Below are positions 37,551-45,668 of a stretch of DNA of 64,000 bases, in pieces. Source of the DNA: a virus; the IMG/VR virus record IMGVR_UViG_3300020474_001469, positions 1-64,000 of that record; one strand, 5' to 3'. Within the stretch, counting starts at the first letter, position 1. The number at the start of each line of letters is the position of its first letter. The notes beneath the pieces are model-generated. The model was not told where the DNA came from and ran no database searches. It was given only the letters and a program-made list of their open reading frames with translations. The translations under genes were made by a program, and so were the position numbers.

Positions 37551-38130
37551 AAGTTGTTATGAAGTAGATGTTAAATTGCCAGATGATTATGTAGATAAGG
37601 CATTAAAAGCATTTCACGAAAGATTGCCGGAGGCTTATACAGATAGAGCACCTGATGCCCATATAGATGAGTATCCCGAATTGTTTGAAATATTTGGAGA
37701 TATGAAAGGTTGGTTTGCACCAAAGGTTAGATTGCTTAACCACACTCCTAACGAACTAGGGACAACGGCACCACACTTTGATGTCAATGAGCATTGGCAA
37801 TATGAAGATATGGATAGATTTATTAAAATTGAAGCAAGTTTGAATGTTCCATTATTTGCCCCAGAAGGCGTTGTTACACGTTGGTATCAACAAAAGAATC
37901 CAGATGTTATACACCCATATGACTTTTGGGAAGGTAAAAAATATGAAATGCGAACAGTAGATGAATTTGAAATTACAAATAAGCCTGTATTGTTTAGAAC
38001 AGGTATTTGGCATGCTGTAGAAAAATCAGACAGCAAACGCACTATGCTAAGTTTCAGTGCAAGATATGGTATCGATTGGGATACTTTTGTAAATTGTTGG
38101 AGAGACAGCGGATTACTTATTGAGCGTTAG
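37543..38130 (+). CDS. 2OG-Fe(II) oxygenase-like protein, WHK family member 3
   Basis: A 195-residue protein, last gene of the + strand half of the island. TAPHFDVNEHW near residue 75 supplies an HxD pair, FRTGIWHAVEKSD near 148 the distal His, and KRTMLSFSARYG an Arg. The tail CWRDSGLLIER matches the two earlier members. Its final 14 bases overlap the end of the convergent gene 38117-38677. Confidence 0.6.
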   Translation: MYKSCYEVDVKLPDDYVDKALKAFHERLPEAYTDRAPDAHIDEYPELFEIFGDMKGWFAPKVRLLNHTPNELGTTAPHFDVNEHWQYEDMDRFIKIEASLNVPLFAPEGVVTRWYQQKNPDVIHPYDFWEGKKYEMRTVDEFEITNKPVLFRTGIWHAVEKSDSKRTMLSFSARYGIDWDTFVNCWRDSGLLIER

Positions 38131-38677
38131 ACTCGCCCTTCCAGCGTAAAAATGGTTCTTCACTTGCAAAAGGCCAACCACTAATATTTAATCTATCACC
38201 AGTACAGTTATCTACTTCATGTAGTATGTCTACATGCATACATACAAGCCTATTTCGTTTAGGTAATATGCTTATACCATCGACACGTAAAGCACCATCA
38301 GTTTCGTCTGTCAGGTATAACATGTATGTCCAATCACCGTATATTTTATGATCCTCTATATGTGGAGCACAGAAACTTCTTTCTGGTTCAAACTTTTTTG
38401 CAAACAGTTGCAGGGGATTAAGTTTTTCTGTTGGAAGATCTAAACCTATTACATTGCCTATTTTTTTCAACAAAGGATAACGCAAGTCACTTCGCCTAAG
38501 TTCTGTGCGTAGCATATACCAATCATAGTCTGTTTTTTCTTCCATTACATGATTACAGTCTTCATTGTTTAATGAAATAGTTTCAGCTCCGGTAACTAAC
38601 TTTGTAAGATCTGTAATTAATTCTTCTTCTAAAAAATTATCACAAATTATTAATGTATCAAACTCAGTTCTTAGCAT
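38117..38677 (-). CDS. 2OG-Fe(II) oxygenase, prolyl-4-hydroxylase-like, HxE variant
   Basis: A 186-residue protein. KKFEPERSFCAPHIEDH (94-110) precedes WTYMLYLTDETDGALRV, the usual P4H core. CMHVDILHEVDN gives the distal His (H153) and DRLNISGW the Arg (R162). The proximal ligand pair reads H106-I-E108 rather than HxD, as in a few family members such as clavaminate synthase. The function is probably hydroxylation of an unknown substrate. It overlaps the upstream radical SAM gene by 14 bases. Confidence 0.75.
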   Translation of the reverse strand: MLRTEFDTLIICDNFLEEELITDLTKLVTGAETISLNNEDCNHVMEEKTDYDWYMLRTELRRSDLRYPLLKKIGNVIGLDLPTEKLNPLQLFAKKFEPERSFCAPHIEDHKIYGDWTYMLYLTDETDGALRVDGISILPKRNRLVCMHVDILHEVDNCTGDRLNISGWPFASEEPFLRWKGESNAQ

Positions 38678-39737
38678 AATTTAATTCCTTTGTATTCCAA
38701 TTTTTTCCATATCCACTACTGTATTCAAATTTTTGCCCACATGTCCTTCCACATGTATATATTCTTTTATATTTGTCATCAGGATTATTCCAGGATCTTT
38801 CTAAATAAGTTTGGAAAAATTCGTTTTGTAAAACATTCCAACCATATTTTCTCATATCATTAAAATCTTCGCCATACAAGTCTAAAAAATATTTAAAACT
38901 TTCCCATTGTTTAGTATGCCTTTTGTCGGCAAAATATTTAGGACCACCAAACCAACAGCATGGCCATAGGCGCATATCCATATCAATAAATAATCTAAAA
39001 TCTTTTTTAAACTTACAAGTGATATCTGTATTTGCAACATAATCATCAAAGTTTTTGTATTGAGAAAGTACAGAAGAAAAGTCTTGTGTTACGTGACTGT
39101 CTTTATTTTTTACCGTATTGCCTTTTCTAGTTTTAACTTGCGTTTTTGTATCTTGAAATCTAGCAGTATATTTTACAGTAAAATTGGTAAATCCTAATTT
39201 ACTTGCTAATTTTTCTGCATCATCTATTTGATGATAATTATGTGCAAACTCTATAAATTGCCATTCTGCTTTCCCACCAGCTTTTATATAAGCAGTTGCA
39301 TTTTCAATAATTTTTTCGAAATTACTTCCTATTCTATACAAATGATTAGTATCTTTTAATCCGTCTATTGAAAATACTACAGATAGTTTTTCTTTGCCGT
39401 TATTAGCTAAGTCAGTCCACCACTTAGGTTTCCTAGCACTACCATTTGTTTCTATTCTCATTGTTCTTGTAAAATCTAAACTGTATAAAAAAGTTTCTTC
39501 AAAGGTCGGACTTGCTATTATATCTCCAAAGTTTCCACAATGAATAATTTGGTCTAATTTATTATTTGTAAAAGGTTCTAATATAATTTTATAATCTTGT
39601 AAAGTTAAATCAGTGATTGGCATACCTGGATTTACTTTTTGATCTTTACTTACCCTGCCACATTGTGGACACATTAAATTACATCTGCTTGTATGATCAA
39701 GCATTAATTTTTTAATGTATGAAGTATTAGTAAACAT
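38664..39737 (-). CDS. Radical SAM protein, island group I
   Basis: A 357-residue protein. The ATG at 39737 shares a base with the upstream stop codon and is preferred to in-frame starts 36 bases earlier that lie inside the other gene. C19/C23/C26 lie in TSRCNLMCPQC. IIHCGNFGDI, FSIDGLKDTNHLYRIGSNF and FIEFAHNYHQ line up with 18127, 19210 and 21429, although this copy is on the other strand. A SPASM-like tail includes LWPCCWFGG and CGRTCG. Substrate unknown. Confidence 0.85.
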   Translation of the reverse strand: MFTNTSYIKKLMLDHTSRCNLMCPQCGRVSKDQKVNPGMPITDLTLQDYKIILEPFTNNKLDQIIHCGNFGDIIASPTFEETFLYSLDFTRTMRIETNGSARKPKWWTDLANNGKEKLSVVFSIDGLKDTNHLYRIGSNFEKIIENATAYIKAGGKAEWQFIEFAHNYHQIDDAEKLASKLGFTNFTVKYTARFQDTKTQVKTRKGNTVKNKDSHVTQDFSSVLSQYKNFDDYVANTDITCKFKKDFRLFIDMDMRLWPCCWFGGPKYFADKRHTKQWESFKYFLDLYGEDFNDMRKYGWNVLQNEFFQTYLERSWNNPDDKYKRIYTCGRTCGQKFEYSSGYGKNWNTKELNYAKN

Positions 39738-40384
39738 TATTTTATAAGTGCAAATTTCTTGCAGTCGTCCCAACTTTCAGTATCGTAAGGTATATGGGCA
39801 ACTACTCGCCAATGATCAGTAGGATTCACAACCTGATGAAACTGATGTCTATTAAAGATAGCAGGCTTTTCGTGTAAACAATATTCTACAGCAACTTCTT
39901 CGTCTGGTATTTCTGATAATTCTGGCCTGCCTTTAATATAATTATAGCTGTCTATATATCTATTATCTTCTGGATCGTGCCAATGTGCATACTTTGTTAT
40001 GCTTTGTTCATCAGTGCCTATTAATGGTAACATTAAGGCACCTGCATGCCAATCAGGTGAAGGAGCAGGATGTCTGTGCGGGACAAATATAGGAGTTATT
40101 TCTGGACATGTAACAAAAAACATAACATCAGATACAAGATGAAACTTAGGTATTAATCTTTGCCATTCGTTGTATTCAGGTAAATGCATAATTTGTCCAA
40201 TACGAACTTTTGTCCACATTCTGGCTCTATAAAATGCATCATTGCGTTCAAAATGTTTTTTAAAGTAATCGGTTCTTGGTTGGTTAGTGACTAAGCTAGG
40301 ACATATATTAAATATATCTCTACACATCCTTTGCATTAACGTATAATCTTCACTCCATTCAAGTTCTATTATAAAATCATCCAT
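39737..40384 (-). CDS. Putative 2OG-Fe(II) oxygenase/cupin-like protein
   Basis: A 215-residue protein. VPHRHPAPSPDWHAGALMLP near residues 112-131 and PAIFNRHQFHQVVN near 177 form a beta-helix-like pattern with His at both expected iron positions, then HWRVVAHIP with an Arg. The first pair is not a standard HxD. It overlaps the sulfotransferase-like gene upstream by 16 bases. Function unknown. Confidence 0.45.
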   Translation of the reverse strand: MDDFIIELEWSEDYTLMQRMCRDIFNICPSLVTNQPRTDYFKKHFERNDAFYRARMWTKVRIGQIMHLPEYNEWQRLIPKFHLVSDVMFFVTCPEITPIFVPHRHPAPSPDWHAGALMLPLIGTDEQSITKYAHWHDPEDNRYIDSYNYIKGRPELSEIPDEEVAVEYCLHEKPAIFNRHQFHQVVNPTDHWRVVAHIPYDTESWDDCKKFALIK

Positions 40385-41010
40385 TTATATTCCCTTGCAT
40401 TTTCTATTACTGACTCGTAATCTATGTAATCTCTCATTTTAGCATATTCAGTAGATAAATTCATTTCCTCATAGTTAAATGTTTTAAGTTTATTAAATTT
40501 TCTCAAATCTAAACTGTTATCACGGTTATTAATATCTAACCATAATTCTACGTCAGATTTATCAATTTGTATTTTTTGTTTTTTAATTTTGTTCATTTCA
40601 CTTACTTTAGGATTAGGATGCTCCCAACCTGTTTTTTGTTGATATGTATGACTTAAAAACTGCTCCCATTTGTTTTGTCTTTGTAAATAGTATACATTTT
40701 TATCTTCGTAAAAACTATATAACCATTCTCTATGATCTTCCCAGTTATATATCTGACTTGGAAATAGTTTTATACAATAGTGCCTGTCTTTTTTTATTTC
40801 TGATTCAATAAACTTGGTTTTTGAAGCAAGATTGTCTTTATCTAACTGGTCAAACATTTCTAATAGATGTTTATGGTTTCTTCTTTTAATCCAATATAAC
40901 CAATCTTTGTTAAAGTATTCTCCAATGTAATTACTAGGTTTATCCAAGTAGCTATCTATAAACCAAGTGCTTCCACTTCTTGGACTAGCTATTAGTAGTT
41001 TAGTATCCAT
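40369..41010 (-). CDS. Sulfotransferase-like protein
   Basis: A 213-residue protein; the ATG at 41010 starts right before the motif. LLIASPRSGSTWF (5-17) is the phosphosulfate-binding loop of the PAPS-dependent sulfotransferase family. VYYLQRQNKWEQFLSH near 103 takes the place of the 3'-phosphate motif R....S, in weakened form. It overlaps the upstream gene by 11 bases. It is the second sulfotransferase of the island and not a close copy of the one at 37005. Confidence 0.65.
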   Translation of the reverse strand: MDTKLLIASPRSGSTWFIDSYLDKPSNYIGEYFNKDWLYWIKRRNHKHLLEMFDQLDKDNLASKTKFIESEIKKDRHYCIKLFPSQIYNWEDHREWLYSFYEDKNVYYLQRQNKWEQFLSHTYQQKTGWEHPNPKVSEMNKIKKQKIQIDKSDVELWLDINNRDNSLDLRKFNKLKTFNYEEMNLSTEYAKMRDYIDYESVIENAREYKWMIL

Positions 41011-41743
41011 TTTGTTTCTGCCAGTCACTCCAATCAAAACTTCCATCTTCTAGCCACTGATTATTATGAGTATCACCCTTGCTTTGCAGACCGTGAATAC
41101 TACCTACTAAGTGTAATCTTTTATAATCTGTATATGGAACTTGATGAGGGCGAACAGTATTAAGTAGGAATGCTTCTCCTGGATCACACATAATAGGCCC
41201 AGCATCAGTATCTATTGCACTTACTTTAGGATCATTTTCTAATACATGATGATATCTAAATCCAGTATCTCCATCTGTATGCCATTCAAAGATACATTCA
41301 TTTTCCATATAGCTATACCAATAATTACTTCGACCCATATTATTACAATATTCATTTAATGCCTGATAATGATGTTCGCCTAGTTTTTTCATATCATTAT
41401 GTAAAAAACACCAAATATCTTTTTGTGTATAGTTTCCTAGTCTTGCATTTTCTTGGCGCATCATTATCTTATATAGTGTTCCTGTTTCAAGATGATGTTC
41501 TTCAGTGTAATCTTCCCAGTCTGGTTCATCTTCTATTACAAACCCACGTAAGCTATCAACAAAATCTTTTTTATGCATAAGTTTGTCACTACGTTTTAGA
41601 TATACATTCATGTATGTTTGGTTGCCAAACTTAATATCATCAAAAAATTCTTCAGTCATCTCATAGAATAGATCTGTCATTTCTTTTGTATTACTGATAG
41701 GCGGAATCTTTTTCCAAGCGTCTGTCATATGTGGGTCAAACAT
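41000..41743 (-). CDS. Putative 2OG-Fe(II) oxygenase
   Basis: A 247-residue protein. The ATG at 41743 is chosen because AGAGGAAG lies 7 bases upstream; another ATG at 41728 forms an ATGA overlap but has no ribosome-binding site. FEWHTDGDTGFRYH gives an HxD pair, and AFLLNTVRPHQVPYTD followed by KRLHLVGSI gives the distal His and Arg. The N-terminal half is helical and Met/Lys-rich. Part of an unbroken - strand run with overlapping ends. Confidence 0.65.
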   Translation of the reverse strand: MFDPHMTDAWKKIPPISNTKEMTDLFYEMTEEFFDDIKFGNQTYMNVYLKRSDKLMHKKDFVDSLRGFVIEDEPDWEDYTEEHHLETGTLYKIMMRQENARLGNYTQKDIWCFLHNDMKKLGEHHYQALNEYCNNMGRSNYWYSYMENECIFEWHTDGDTGFRYHHVLENDPKVSAIDTDAGPIMCDPGEAFLLNTVRPHQVPYTDYKRLHLVGSIHGLQSKGDTHNNQWLEDGSFDWSDWQKQNGY

Positions 41744-42183
41744 TCGTATACTTCCTCTATTGGTTCTGCAAAACAAATTTGAAAATTTGTCCGCACATGG
41801 TTATTATTATTTACAAAATGTTCCTTTTGTGTATTCATTAGCACAGGAGTTTCATGTGTAACAATAGGACCATCTACAAATTCACAGTTAGCGTAATCTT
41901 TGTGCCAATAAAGTGGAACAATCAATACTGTGTTTCTATCCCATTTGTCGTTGTCTATATGGGGAATAACTTTTGATCCAGGCGGCTGTTGAACAAACAT
42001 AGTATAACTTTTTAACGGAAACCTATTATACTTTTCAATGTTGTTATCCCAACATAGGTTGCCGTCATATGCTCCACCTTTTGTTGGATATGATATAAAA
42101 TTACTCCAGTCTAGACTTAGTTCTAATTCTTTAACTTCGCCATCAGAGATAACATTAGGTATCGCTATCCAATAAGGTAGCAT
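41725..42183 (-). CDS. Putative 2OG-Fe(II) oxygenase, compact
   Basis: A 152-residue protein, close to the minimum for this fold. FVQQPPGSKVIPHIDNDKWD near residue 63 has an HxD pair, TVLIVPLYW follows, and PVLMNTQKEHFVNNN then HVRTNFQICF give the distal His and Arg. It shares one base with the gene upstream (42183) and overlaps the gene downstream by 19 bases. Substrate unknown. Confidence 0.65.
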   Translation of the reverse strand: MLPYWIAIPNVISDGEVKELELSLDWSNFISYPTKGGAYDGNLCWDNNIEKYNRFPLKSYTMFVQQPPGSKVIPHIDNDKWDRNTVLIVPLYWHKDYANCEFVDGPIVTHETPVLMNTQKEHFVNNNNHVRTNFQICFAEPIEEVYECLTHI

Positions 42184-42833
42184 TATGTATATACCGCAAA
42201 TTTTTGTGCTTGTACAGCTTCTTCACAAACTTTAACATTAAGTATTAGCCATAAGCTATCACTGTTTACACTATTATTAAATAGGCAATGCGGTTTATGT
42301 GTGTTCATAAAGTATGATGTACCTTGTTGCCAATAGATAGGTTGCATGGTTGCTCCACCACCAAACATAAAATGAAATGTTGGAGGGTTTACATTTTTAA
42401 TAGGAGTTATAATCCTAAATACTTCCGGATCGTTGATTCTGTCACCGTCACAATGTGTGGGAAAATAACCTCCTGGCGGCAGTTTAATAAAATGACTTCT
42501 TGCTATCCAATCCTTCCAAGGGTCAACTAATTTACGTACTTCCTCGCACTGGTGATAGACAGGTGTAAGTGTTGTATAACTTGCTTCGTAAAAAATTTCG
42601 CCTGTTCGTTCCATTACGTCTTTGAGGCTATCTAGGTCGTTACCATCAAAACCCCCATCAATACTAGTTACACTTAATCCGTCTCGTAGGATATGTGGTT
42701 TACCAGGATTAAATTTTTTCCATTTATCTTTAAATGGCTCTAGTTCTTTTTGTAATTTACCTGTATTACATTTAAATTTTGTTGGTAGTAAATCACCATA
42801 GTTACACATTATATTGTAAAGATGCCAACTCAT
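42183..42833 (-). CDS. Putative 2OG-Fe(II) oxygenase
   Basis: A 216-residue protein. FIKLPPGGYFPTHCDGDRIN near residue 119 has the HxD pair after the LPPGG arm common in Asp/Asn hydroxylase-like proteins. SYFMNTHKPHCLFNNS near 177 provides the distal His, followed by LWLILNV. It overlaps the SDR-like gene upstream by 32 bases, an unusually long overlap here. Confidence 0.65.
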   Translation of the reverse strand: MSWHLYNIMCNYGDLLPTKFKCNTGKLQKELEPFKDKWKKFNPGKPHILRDGLSVTSIDGGFDGNDLDSLKDVMERTGEIFYEASYTTLTPVYHQCEEVRKLVDPWKDWIARSHFIKLPPGGYFPTHCDGDRINDPEVFRIITPIKNVNPPTFHFMFGGGATMQPIYWQQGTSYFMNTHKPHCLFNNSVNSDSLWLILNVKVCEEAVQAQKFAVYT

Positions 42834-43281
42834 TTATAACCTCCTGTACTGCTTCTTCTAGTGTTGTTTTTGTTATTAGATTAGGATTATCTTTTGTAAG
42901 TTCATGATTTTTTAGAAATCCCCATGTAAGATACTTTTGATTAAGTGTAGTACTTATATTCCTTAATGCTAATTTATTCTGTTTCTTGATTTTATATTCT
43001 TCATCTATAACATTAGCTTCAGTAATATTACTGCCTATATTGATACAAGGAATCTTTTTTTTATTTGCTAGTACACTTATATTTACTTGTGCATTTCCAA
43101 CTTCTGCGTTGTTTACAATTACATCAAACTTTGTTTCAAAAATAGCATCAGCATTGAACAATAAATTATAACCATTTGTTCTACTAAATCCTACTACCTC
43201 GTATCCTCCTTGAATACATTTTTCTTTAATATGTTTGCCGAAGCCTTTCGTATGCCCGGTTATGCCAATCGTAATACCCAT
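42802..43281 (-). CDS. Short-chain dehydrogenase/reductase-like protein
   Basis: A 159-residue protein beginning ITIGITGHTKGFGKHI, a TGxxxGxG NAD(P)-binding loop, followed by YEVVGFSR and FDVIVNNAEVGN, the NNAG-like strand. The catalytic Tyr-xxx-Lys is replaced or displaced (EEYKIKKQNKLAL is the nearest), and the protein is about 90 residues shorter than typical SDRs. It may be a degenerate or minimal nucleotide-sugar epimerase or reductase. Overlaps its neighbours by 32 and 22 bases. Confidence 0.6.
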   Translation of the reverse strand: MGITIGITGHTKGFGKHIKEKCIQGGYEVVGFSRTNGYNLLFNADAIFETKFDVIVNNAEVGNAQVNISVLANKKKIPCINIGSNITEANVIDEEYKIKKQNKLALRNISTTLNQKYLTWGFLKNHELTKDNPNLITKTTLEEAVQEVINELASLQYNV

Positions 43282-43715
43282 TGCAGGCCTCCTCGTGGTA
43301 TATCTTCCTGTGTCAAATTCCAGTTATAAAAGTTATGTTTTTGAAACCATTCCAGTAATTTAGGATTTTCTTCTCTGCTTATCCAGATATCTTTATATCC
43401 TAATTCTAATGCATACTTTGTACTTTGTTCTAACGTTTCGTTTCCTCGTTGCAGATCATCGTTCATACTCCCCCAATCATAATCTCTATCTCTTGTATGT
43501 CTACTCATAATACGTATGCTACCATTATATTCAGGACGTTCTATGCCTGCACTATAATAAATTAGATGGGGATCGTATGCCATACGGGAAAATTTAGTAT
43601 GTTCAAATAATGGCCATTGTACATAATTAGATTCATGTTTATGACCTTTTGTTTTTTTAAATAGTTCTTTTATATCATTTAAATGAGGATTAATATCTTC
43701 TAGTAACCATTTCAT
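43260..43715 (-). CDS. GNAT-like acetyltransferase (tentative)
   Basis: A 151-residue protein. IYYSAGIERPEYNGSIRIMS near residue 52 could be the central beta strands. LEQSTKYALELGYKDIWISR and NPKLLEWFQKHNFYNW resemble the final helix-strand and N...fyek.GF end of GNAT folds. A clear acetyl-CoA pyrophosphate loop (Q/RxxGxG/A) is not evident. It overlaps the desaturase gene upstream by 4 bases (ATGA). Confidence 0.4.
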   Translation of the reverse strand: MKWLLEDINPHLNDIKELFKKTKGHKHESNYVQWPLFEHTKFSRMAYDPHLIYYSAGIERPEYNGSIRIMSRHTRDRDYDWGSMNDDLQRGNETLEQSTKYALELGYKDIWISREENPKLLEWFQKHNFYNWNLTQEDIPRGGLQWVLRLA

Positions 43716-44287
43716 GGAATGCTTTCTTCGTGATGATCTTTATGGTTACCTTCAAAGGGTGCAATAACATTTACCCATAATCTGTTTGCAGGACCTTCTG
43801 CGTCGTGACCAAACAAGTTTAGCACACCAAAACCTAAGTATGCAAGAAGAAATATTATTGATAAAATTACTAGAGCATTTACACCGAAAAGTAAAAACCA
43901 TAAAATAGTGTTTGCAATATAGATTGTATATCTATGTTTATGGAAAAATACTACTCTTGGATTCTTTATCATGTCTTTTATATATTTCCTTGGTATTGAT
44001 TCAATATGCCATAAACTAAAAAGTATATTATACCAGGGTTGGAACTTAGCACTATGGGGGTCTTTTTCAGTATCAGCAAATTCGTGGTGCATACGATGTA
44101 CGCCAACCCATCCTAAAGGACTTCTTAGCCCACATAGCAATCCGCAGTAAAGCATTACAATTTCTTGCCACTTATTTGCCTTAAAACTTTTATGTGAAAA
44201 ATACCTATGATAACCATAAGTAACACCTATTGTTACAACAACCATGTAACAAAAATAAGATAAGAGTATAAGATATAGTACTTCCAT
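43712..44287 (-). CDS. Membrane fatty-acid desaturase, short
   Basis: A 191-residue membrane protein with all three histidine boxes of acyl-lipid/acyl-CoA delta-9-type desaturases: HRYFSH (27-32), HRMHH (64-68) and HKDHH (182-186). Hydrophobic segments lie near residues 3-22, 42-58 and 120-155. It ends six residues after the third box, where the usual family continues, so it is at the lower size limit. It would introduce a double bond in a fatty acyl chain at the host membrane. With the thioesterase at 13921 it hints at lipid remodelling or acyl supply to the island's product. Confidence 0.85.
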   Translation of the reverse strand: MEVLYLILLSYFCYMVVVTIGVTYGYHRYFSHKSFKANKWQEIVMLYCGLLCGLRSPLGWVGVHRMHHEFADTEKDPHSAKFQPWYNILFSLWHIESIPRKYIKDMIKNPRVVFFHKHRYTIYIANTILWFLLFGVNALVILSIIFLLAYLGFGVLNLFGHDAEGPANRLWVNVIAPFEGNHKDHHEESIP

Positions 44288-44329
44288 ACTAATACTTATC
44301 TCAATTATGTTGGGTATAAATTAATGTGA

Positions 44330-45613
44330 TTAGTTTAGGTTTTCCCAAGCACCACCATTGTATCCTTGGAACTTGGCTCCTGCTGTATTAAATACAATCA
44401 TTCCTGCTGAAGGGCTTGAAAGTGCGGTATCACGTGCAGAATCATTTGCATATACAGGTAGCATAAATGCACCTGAAGCTTTTACATTACCTACTACTTC
44501 AACTGCTTCTGTAACTGCACCAAAACTAGTATTTGCAGGATCAACTCTAAGTTTAACACCACCACTTACCATGTAGTCATTAAATAAACTTAAACCTTTA
44601 CCGCCACCGTTTGAATTAATAAACATAGCTGTTTTTGATGCTGATATATAACCATATGTAGTATTATTATCATTAAATTTTACTGAACCTAATGTTGTTG
44701 AAGAACCTGCTCCTGCTGTTCCATATTCTAATCTTAGTTCTGCGTCTGTTGCATCAATTGTTTTGACTGTAACTTGTTTTGTTTGTACTAATGCATTGTC
44801 TACGGTACCTACAAGTTTTGATAATATACCATCAACAAGTATTGTAGAATCATCTGAATAAACTGATCCAGTTAGTTCTCCGTCTAATGTACCGTTAACT
44901 GCTCCACTAAATGTTCCTTTAACTATACTAGCTGATATTTGTCCGTTGACAGCATCAACCAGTAATGTTGAATTATCTGCAAATACTGAACCGCTTAGAT
45001 CACCGTCTATTGCTGTTGCATTTACTGTTGCGGCAGTAATAGTTGTAACGTTAGTTATTGCCTGGGTATTCATATTCAATGCGCCACTGCCCATTGTTAA
45101 CCCGTTAAGGTTAATAATAGTATTGGAGTTTGCATCAATATTGCCTGACATTGTTAAGCCAGATATACTTAGAGTGCTTGTCGGTGCCCAATTTGCGCCG
45201 CCCCAAGCTAGTAATTGATTTGTACTAGGGGTTCCTATAGCTACATCACTTAGGTCTTTAATTGAATTATTTGTTAGGACAATTTTACTATTAACAGCAT
45301 CTACAAGGATAGTAGAATCATCGCCAACAATACTACCTTTATAATCTCCTACGAAGTTAGTAGCAGTAACAGAGCCAGTTATATTAATATTACCATTACC
45401 AGTAATATTTTTACTGTTCATATCTAAATTTCCGCCAAGTTGTGGAGTAACATCTTCTAAAAGATCGTTCATTCCACTTACAAGGTTTCCACCTAATGTA
45501 GTGCCGTCTCCAGCATACAGTTTTTTCGTATCAGTAGTGTATACTATTTCGCCTTCTGCTGGCGTTACGCCCGTTCTACTAGCATTAGTACCGCGTCTAA
45601 GTCTTAAAGCCAT
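44330..45613 (-). CDS. Virion structural/fibre-like protein
   Basis: A 427-residue protein beginning MALRLRRGTNASRTGVTPAE, then EIVYTTDTKKLYAGDG. This N-terminal module opens many tail and fibre proteins of T4-like marine phages. The body has repeats of the GS(V/I)..DDSTILVDA(V/I) type (near 90, 210, 250), with about 40-residue spacing, consistent with a fibrous or beta-helical shaft. It has its own late promoter (45644-45651). It marks the boundary between the accessory island and the core - strand genes. Confidence 0.75.
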   Translation of the reverse strand: MALRLRRGTNASRTGVTPAEGEIVYTTDTKKLYAGDGTTLGGNLVSGMNDLLEDVTPQLGGNLDMNSKNITGNGNINITGSVTATNFVGDYKGSIVGDDSTILVDAVNSKIVLTNNSIKDLSDVAIGTPSTNQLLAWGGANWAPTSTLSISGLTMSGNIDANSNTIINLNGLTMGSGALNMNTQAITNVTTITAATVNATAIDGDLSGSVFADNSTLLVDAVNGQISASIVKGTFSGAVNGTLDGELTGSVYSDDSTILVDGILSKLVGTVDNALVQTKQVTVKTIDATDAELRLEYGTAGAGSSTTLGSVKFNDNNTTYGYISASKTAMFINSNGGGKGLSLFNDYMVSGGVKLRVDPANTSFGAVTEAVEVVGNVKASGAFMLPVYANDSARDTALSSPSAGMIVFNTAGAKFQGYNGGAWENLN

Positions 45614-45643
45614 GTCTTTTAACTCCTAGTGAATTACTATATG

Positions 45644-45651
45644 TATTTATA
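45644..45651 (-). promoter_or_regulatory. T4-type late promoter TATAAATA
   Basis: On the - strand the sequence reads exactly TATAAATA, 30 bases before the ATG at 45613 of a structural gene. It is the best-placed late promoter in the window. Confidence 0.65.
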
Positions 45652-45668
45652 CATTTAGCCATCTAAAC

